Source: Megachile rotundata (Eukaryota; Arthropoda; Insecta; Hymenoptera; Megachilidae). From it: a DNA stretch of 64,000 nt. The first letter of the stretch is position 1. Every line of letters begins with the position of its first letter. The stretch covers positions 248,001 to 312,000 of the forward strand of contig NW_027473340.1 of NCBI RefSeq assembly GCF_050947335.1, given 5' to 3'. The notes below the pieces were generated by a model. The model searched no databases, was not told where the DNA came from, and was given only the letters and a program-made list of their open reading frames with translations. Position numbers and translations under genes: made by a program. Of this stretch, positions 63,717 to 64,000 are shown piece by piece.

Positions 63717-64000
63717 AAAGGCAAGCATACAATCACAATCATACAATCTCAACCATACAATCACAATCATACAATCACAATCATGCAATCACAATCATAC
63801 AATCATATTCATACAATCACAATCATACAATCACAATCGTACATTCACAATCGTACAATCACAATCGCACAACCACAATCAGACAATCACACTCATACAA
63901 TCACAATCATACAATCACAATCATACAATCACAATCATACAATCGCAATCATACAATCAGAATCATACAATCACAATCATACTATCACAATCGTACAATC
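63717..64000 (+). repeat. Start of a further higher-order interval, cut by the window end
   Basis: It begins with the last AAAGG unit and matches 29,795-30,078 at offset 33,922. It includes the CATATTCATAC block beginning ATGCAATC near 63,785. Confidence 0.8.

Larger units (their letters stand above)
1..64000 (+). repeat. 14-bp satellite array filling the window
   Basis: Every line of sequence is built from the unit ACAATCACAATCAT or one of its point variants, always in the same orientation. The consensus has 7 A, 4 C, 3 T and no G. Common variants put G after C (TCGCAATC, TCGTAC), or give ATGCAATC, CAGAATC, CACAGTC, CATAATC, ATTACAATC, CTCCCAAAT and ACTTTCAC. Between the first and last AAAGG markers (3,290-63,716; 60,427 bp) the length fits 4,202 units of 14 bp plus 123 units of 13 bp. 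I counted 81 of these 13-bp units directly between 3,290 and 42,940; the rest follow from interval lengths and copy identity. Both ends of the window lie inside the array, so its true size is larger. No biological role can be read from the sequence. Confidence 0.97.
41758..64000 (+). repeat. 33.9-kb duplication, copy 2 (runs off the window)
   Basis: This is a near-identical repeat of 7,878-30,078. It carries the same AAAGG markers, the same doublets and the same 992-bp tandem duplication. Differences noticed are three single-unit insertions, A at 46,742 against G at 12,862, A at 54,361 against G at 20,467, and AC at 53,714-53,715 where copy 1 has CA. The comparison was made by eye through shared markers and translations, so further point differences may exist. 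The right end lies beyond the window. Confidence 0.9.

Noticed and set aside
1..64000. CRISPR array
   Set aside because: There are no unique spacers. Repeat and intervening sequence are the same 14-bp unit, and no cas-like gene is present.
1..64000. Telomere
   Set aside because: The unit is not a known telomere repeat and lacks the G-rich strand runs of canonical telomeres. The array also has internal higher-order structure.
1..64000. Iteron-type replication origin of a plasmid or phage
   Set aside because: Iteron sets are short and lie next to a replication gene. Here there are over 60 kb of repeats and no gene.
1..64000. tRNA, rRNA or other structured RNA genes, transposon ends, promoters and terminators
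   Set aside because: No stretch departs from the 14-bp unit long enough to hold them. The near absence of G on one strand also prevents stable stem pairing within a + strand transcript.
1..64000. Naming the source species
   Set aside because: No unique sequence is present. Eukaryotic origin is inferred from array size and structure only.

Overview
The whole 64 kb window is one uninterrupted head-to-tail satellite (minisatellite-type) array. The basic unit is 14 bp, ACAATCACAATCAT, which can be read as two ACAATC hexamers plus AT. The + strand of the consensus has no G, and G occurs only in variant units. I see no unique flanking DNA, no convincing gene, no RNA gene, no transposon and no inverted segment. 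The composition (consensus about 29% GC), the array size and the nested duplications fit eukaryotic nuclear repeat DNA. The species cannot be told from the sequence, and a bacterial or phage origin looks very unlikely.

The array is not homogeneous. Variant units form recognisable marker blocks. (1) A rare AAAGG-bearing unit occurs at 18 places and divides the window into higher-order intervals of 1.0-5.9 kb. (2) A 13-bp unit with one base deleted almost always follows a TTAC-bearing unit. (3) Clusters of 2-4 units carry CTCCCAAAT or CTCCCACAT. (4) A block of about 115 bp begins ATGCAATC and contains CATATTCATAC; it is often doubled at 182 or 196 bp. Unit length is nearly invariant: in each of the ten AAAGG intervals from 3,290 to 42,940, the length equals 14k minus the number of 13-bp units I counted, modulo 14.

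Layout: 1-3,289 is a mosaic with no left boundary. From 3,290 to about 18,953 there are three large related higher-order repeats, the first two an almost exact 4,499-bp tandem duplication. From 18,954 to 30,078 the intervals are shorter and include a 992-bp tandem duplication. From 30,079 to 41,757 the modules are rearranged, and 35-40 kb is a diverged copy of 22-28 kb. From 41,758 to the window end the sequence repeats 7,878-30,078 almost perfectly, at a distance of 33,880 bp that grows to 33,922 bp through three single-unit insertions. This is either a very recent 33.9-kb tandem duplication or an assembly duplication, and it is the most important point to check.

The long + strand open frames (up to 1,009 codons) are low-complexity reading of the repeat. 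The unit has no + strand stop codon, and because 14 is not a multiple of 3 all three frames read the same 14-residue cycle, QSQSYNHNHTITII. A single 14-bp gain between otherwise near-identical copies joins or splits these frames. I therefore annotate no CDS.
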